NCBI GenBank assembly: GCA_023231475.1 | Contig: JALJEE010001258.1 | Location: 1 to 64,000, forward strand | Reading direction: 5' to 3' | Origin: Seison nebaliae | Lineage: Eukaryota; Rotifera; Pararotatoria; Seisonacea; Seisonidae | Length of the DNA stretch: 64,000 nt | Part shown: positions 61,001-64,000 of the stretch, piece by piece | How the letters are laid out: each line of letters starts with the position of its first letter | Numbering within the stretch: the first letter of the stretch is position 1 | The notes under the pieces: generated by a model | The model's database searches: none | Seen by the model: only the letters and a program-made list of their open reading frames with translations | What the model was told of the DNA's origin: nothing | Made by a program: the position numbers and the translations under genes

Positions 61001-64000
61001 CAAAGAAGTGCAGGGCAGAACGTGGACGTTGTGTGGAACGCCCGATTATTTAGCGCCGGAAATCATCCAGAATAAACCGTATAATAAAGCGGTGGATTGG
61101 TGGGCGTTCGGCATTCTCGTTTGGGAGATGTGTCAGGGCGAACCACCGTTCAGCGGTTCGAATCATATGGAATTGTATGAGAATATCGTCAAATGTGAGC
61201 CTCATTATCCCTCTCGCTTCTCGAGCGAATTGAAGGACTTGCTGAAGAACATTGTCATTGTCGATACAACGAAACGTTACGGTTGTCTTCGACGCGGCAG
61301 TGAAGACATCCGAGCACATGCCTGGTTCAAAGACGTCCATTGGAAGACGATTTATAATCGGCAGGAAAAGGCTCCTTATGTGCCGCGAATAAAATACAAG
61401 GCCGAACCCGATCTCTATAAGGGCCAAGAGATCACGCTGAGAATATCTGCTACCAATTTGTACGAAGACGAATTCAAAGATTTTTAAACGAATCCATCAA
61501 TTCCTCCAAAATCATCCCAGTGATTATATAGAAAAGGAATTCAAATTCATTTCATAAGAAAACCGTAAAAAATAGTAATCACCAGAAGATGAAAAATGAT
61601 GAAGAAAGACAAAAACTGAAACTGTCATCACAAAAAAATAATTGAACTTTCTAATTGTTTTAATGTTCCTCCCAAAAATGTGTTACTCTATAATGATGTC
61701 ACTCTTATTTTGATTATCATTTCTTTCTACATGTAAAAATATCGATAGCTTTCATTTCGTTCTCGTAAAAACACTTCTTCTTTTTCAAATAGTTTCTTTT
61801 CCTTCACACACACACACACACCACCACCACCACTTAACCAAATCCTTTCCATGTGGTCCTTTGAACATAATTCAAATTTCTTCACCATTACCATCACCAT
61901 TACCATCACGATCAACATTATGATAATCATCCATTTGACATCAGGTCGAAAATATATTTAATGAAATCATTGTCTTTCCGCCAATATCCATTCACGTCGG
62001 TTCGAAGTGTGTCCAATTTGGACGATTCGATTTCTATGAGAAATTCTCCCCATCTTTTTCACCGTCACTGGAAAGAAAGAGAGAGAGAGAGTGTTGGTGG
62101 CGAGTCGACTGAAATTGCCGAATTCCCTTCAAACCGATTACCCACCATAACAAAAAAAAACTTATTCTTCATAACCATTTTTCCAAATTGCGTTAATGTG
62201 CTCACAATATTCTTTCATCATATTATTATTCTCATTCTCCAAACCATCACCATTACCACCAATAACTACCACCACTTCATCTATGAACATGTGGGGATTG
62301 GTTCCATCCTTCCTCTTCTCCTCCTGCCCCCCTTCCCCTACTTAAAACACCATTCTTTCAATATTTGTAATAATATATATTTCTACGCGTAAATCTAAGT
62401 GAAATTTGTATCGTCTCATTCGTCTCATTCGTTAAGTGATGACGGTAAATGGGACAGATGAATAGGAATGATATATTACAAAAATCGATTGACCAAACCT
62501 TTCAACTTTTTGCTCAAATTATCAAATGAAAACTCTTTTATTTTCTTTGCTTAACTTATATTATACTCATTTATTATTATCTTCTTCTCCACGGGACGAA
62601 AACCAGACGAGATGAAACGATTCATTTCACTCTCAAGTTCCAATGTTGTACTTATTCACAATAACTTTTCCTCCTCCTAACAACTCCATTCGAGAAATCG
62701 ATTTCAAACGTATCATCTCAATGAAACACCCTTCATAGAATGGGAAAGGAATGATAATTTCTCTTCTATCCTTTCCCAATAGCCAAACAGAAGTGAATGA
62801 AATCATATCATTATGATTATGTCTACAACTGTTGCTCTTCATTCTTTCTCACACTTAGATTATAGACGGGAGACTTGAATATATGCATCCTATATACCTA
62901 TATATTTACGTTGACATCTATATCTATTTTAACATTTTACGAATTCTGGTCAAAAAATAAACGATTCTGTACCAAAACGAACAACAATTACTTTTCTTCG
63001 CTTTCTCTCGAATTCAGATAGAGAAAGTCGAATTCTTTTATAATTTATTAATAAATTTTTTAAAGATTTAATTCATTCGTATTATCATTTCCACACAATT
63101 TCAACACAATATTAACACAATATTAACACAATATTTATTCGATAAGAAACCATTTAAAAATTAACTAGATATGATAAGAGAAACAGATATAATAATTTCC
63201 AAATACTTTGCTAAGATTCAAATATCTCAAAAATTACAATTCAATTTTAATTCATTTAAAAAAAAATGAATTAAATTTAGCGAAAATTCTCATAAACTTA
63301 AGTCGAGTTCTATGGGAACTGTTGGAGAAAATATTACCAAAGAAATAAAATAAATAAATTTAGAGTTAAATAAAATCAAATATTCGGTGAATATAATAAT
63401 ATGAATATTTTATGGAAATTTAATGGAAAAACTTTTATTTTGTAGCAAATCGGAGATATGGAGAAGAAGCAGAATAAAGAGGAAGATATCAATATGGCAG
63501 GAACGGCGTTACAATACGGATGTGCTATTCAAGTTTAGTTAGATTAGATTGATGGAATAAATTTCAAATTATTTTCCAGTTATATCACGTGAAGAGTCAT
63601 CGATTTTTGACGATTCACAAGCATCTCTCAGCGCAACAAGAGAAGAATGCGATGAGAGTGACACTCGACCGATGTGGAAATGATGGGTCATGGGTTCGGA
63701 TAGAGCCCTATTTCAAAATCCGTCGATTTGGAGATTATGTGTTGGAGGGAGATCGAGTTCTTTTGCGACCGATGAACAGTTCTCAATCATTACATGTGAG
63801 TAAGAGAGAATCATTGACCGATCCATATTGTCATGAAGTGAATTGTTTCCCCGAGACGTCTCGATTAACCGATTGGAAGTTGAATGTTTTTATGAATTTT
63901 AAGGACAACATGTCGGACGTGTTGAAAGGAGGTAGTGTCGTTCGTTTGTTTCATGCGGAACAGGAGAAGTTTCTCACCTGTGGCAAATATAAGAAAGATG
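48217..64000 (+). CDS. ITPR: Inositol 1,4,5-trisphosphate receptor, 5' part (runs off window)
   Basis: Exons 48217-48314, 48361-48440, 48498-48670, 63446-63532 and 63580 to the window end form one frame. The start MSYTSNDNGFLHIGDIITLY matches the family N-terminus, then IIDDRMF, RFRDCLFRICNCYKYNAQKQ, MEKKQNKEED and QYGCAIQ, followed by EKNAMRVTLDRCGNDGSW and VVRLFHAEQEKFLTC. This is the suppressor (beta-trefoil) domain and the start of the IP3-binding core; the binding arginines and the channel lie beyond the window. The product is the ER Ca2+ release channel opened by IP3. Intron 3 (48,671-63,445) is ~14.8 kb while the other introns are 46-57 bases. Exon 3 ends and exon 4 starts in phase 0. 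The intron hosts two other genes on the same strand. Confidence 0.93.
48914..48920 (+). promoter_or_regulatory. Candidate TATA box of the nested unknown gene
   Basis: TATAAAT lies 95 bases before the ATG at 49,009 inside the IP3 receptor intron. A start site about 30 bases downstream would give a 5' UTR near 60 bases. Confidence 0.4.
49009..50100 (+). CDS. Unrecognised Ser/Asn-rich protein nested in the IP3 receptor intron
   Basis: Two exons (49009-49515, 49564-50100) split by a 48-base GT-AG intron join in frame to 347 residues. No domain was recognised. The first two thirds are rich in Ser, Asn, Asp and Thr with no signal peptide or membrane segment, so a soluble, largely disordered protein is likely. 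The C-terminal third is more ordered: SLKRDMDQLSDSSDNES, then GAVYVLEVCGTLPVLCDLLR and DNVRRVIATPQFKTI. Codon use (TCG, CGA, GAT) resembles the real genes. It starts about 340 bases after IP3 receptor exon 3. An acceptor at 48,984 could in principle splice exon 3 onto it in frame, making a truncated receptor isoform, but an independent gene is the simpler reading. Confidence 0.6.
50101..60485 (+). other. IP3 receptor intron 3, gene-free part
   Basis: About 10 kb between the nested unknown gene and the PKA gene. No conserved exon, tRNA or transposon was recognised. It contains (GAT)n at about 52,749-52,777, a GT/GC alternating tract at about 53,178-53,208, (GA)n at about 55,036-55,062, CAT/GAT tracts near 57,190-57,350 and an (AATACCATCACC)-type repeat near 59,745-59,790. 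Two near-identical 17-base GTGCAC-N5-GTGCAC elements occur at 54,519 and 59,431. It may include 5' UTR exons or the promoter of the PKA gene. Confidence 0.5.
59746..59792. repeat. Minisatellite of AATACCATCACC unit
   Basis: About four copies of the 12-base unit, with ccgtcact variants, lie in the IP3 receptor intron upstream of the PKA gene. Confidence 0.75.
60486..61487 (+). CDS. cAMP-dependent protein kinase catalytic subunit (PKA/PRKX-like), intronless
   Basis: A single exon of 333 residues. AGC-kinase landmarks in order: GEGSFGKV (glycine loop, about 35-42), YAIKVLSKK (ATP lysine), YLSGGDLFHYLRK, YRDLKPEN, DFGFAK, the activation loop WTLCGTPDYLAPE with the PDK1-site Thr, and DWWAFGILVWEM. 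The C-terminal tail ends in EDEFKDF, the FxxF hydrophobic motif that closes PKA-family kinases. It phosphorylates Ser/Thr downstream of cAMP when freed from regulatory subunits. The protein lacks a second-position Gly, so no N-myristoylation is expected. Asp replaces the usual Glu in GTPEYLAPE. PKA-C and PRKX are not separated by what can be seen. The gene lies wholly inside IP3 receptor intron 3 on the same strand, preceded by aggtaaATG. The absence of introns is compatible with a retrocopy or with lineage-wide intron loss. Confidence 0.93.
   Translation: MSAVSKTSQDTIGTGGSRRRDIKLTDFYLCKALGEGSFGKVILAYHRQTLRFYAIKVLSKKRIVKSRQIDHTLNERRLLNYVNHPFVVKINFTFKDNSNLYIALEYLSGGDLFHYLRKEVRFKEQKSRFYAAQVFLAFDYLHTRHIVYRDLKPENIMIDSDGYLKIVDFGFAKEVQGRTWTLCGTPDYLAPEIIQNKPYNKAVDWWAFGILVWEMCQGEPPFSGSNHMELYENIVKCEPHYPSRFSSELKDLLKNIVIVDTTKRYGCLRRGSEDIRAHAWFKDVHWKTIYNRQEKAPYVPRIKYKAEPDLYKGQEITLRISATNLYEDEFKDF
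61488..63445 (+). other. IP3 receptor intron 3, 3' part
   Basis: About 2 kb after the PKA stop, containing its 3' UTR. A (CA)n tract lies at 61,806-61,822. A 143-residue frame at 61,961-62,392 has codon-like bias only in its first 50 codons and then degenerates; it is not called. Three tandem acacaatat steps occur near 63,098-63,134. The intron ends in ttttattttgtag. Confidence 0.5.

Noticed and set aside
61961-62392. 143-residue plus-strand open frame between PKA and IP3 receptor exon 4
   Set aside because: The first about 50 codons show some native bias, but the rest is low-complexity Thr/His/Ile/Leu. There is no splice partner or homology. It is left as a weak candidate only.

Overview
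This is AT-rich animal (bilaterian) DNA. It has short spliceosomal introns (mostly 42-67 bases), polII-type poly(A) signals, polIII tRNA genes, abundant microsatellites and a full metazoan gene repertoire: RdgB/PITPNM, Spinster, Snapin, IP3 receptor, AMPK, PKA, Ly6 and Ig/FN3 receptors. The compact introns, Asn/Thr/Ser homopolymers and intron-poor genes suggest a small-genome ecdysozoan such as a mite, but the species cannot be fixed from the window. A lineage hallmark is visible: 39 of 46 reconstructed introns start with GTT rather than GTA/GTG.

Layout. 0.2-0.6 kb: two tRNA-Glu genes (CTC and TTC anticodons). 6.6-11.6 kb: an intronless rdgB phosphatidylinositol-transfer gene. 16.7-24.3 kb: a 16-exon, 2275-residue Ig/FN3 surface receptor, convergent with TBC1D20 (24.996-26.78 kb, minus). 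27.6-28.1 kb: a three-exon Ly6/uPAR protein (minus). 28.9-30.8 kb: a decay zone with a hAT transposase remnant (minus) and a broken clathrin heavy chain N-terminal fragment (plus). 31.7-33.9 kb: CDC14 phosphatase (minus). 37.9-40.7 kb: AMPK alpha, convergent with Snapin (41.15-41.57 kb, minus) and an XRCC2-like RAD51 paralogue (41.9-42.5 kb, minus). 43.1-43.9 kb: a Tctex1-domain protein. 44.4-46.4 kb: Spinster. 48.2 kb to the window end: the 5' part of an IP3 receptor.

The most notable structure is the IP3 receptor. Its first three exons lie at 48,217-48,670 and its fourth at 63,446, so a ~14.8 kb intron separates them. Phase and protein alignment agree across this gap. The intron holds two same-strand genes: an unrecognised two-exon gene (49,009-50,100) and an intronless PKA/PRKX-like catalytic subunit (60,486-61,487).

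Functional links, as inference only: RdgB (phosphoinositide resupply), the IP3 receptor (IP3-gated Ca2+ release) and PKA (a known regulator of IP3 receptors in other animals) belong to connected signalling pathways. Snapin, Spinster and TBC1D20 belong to lysosome, ER and Rab traffic. I see no operon, CRISPR array or prokaryotic feature. Exon coordinates were built by hand from reading frame, splice dinucleotides and remembered family sequences; no alignment or search was run.
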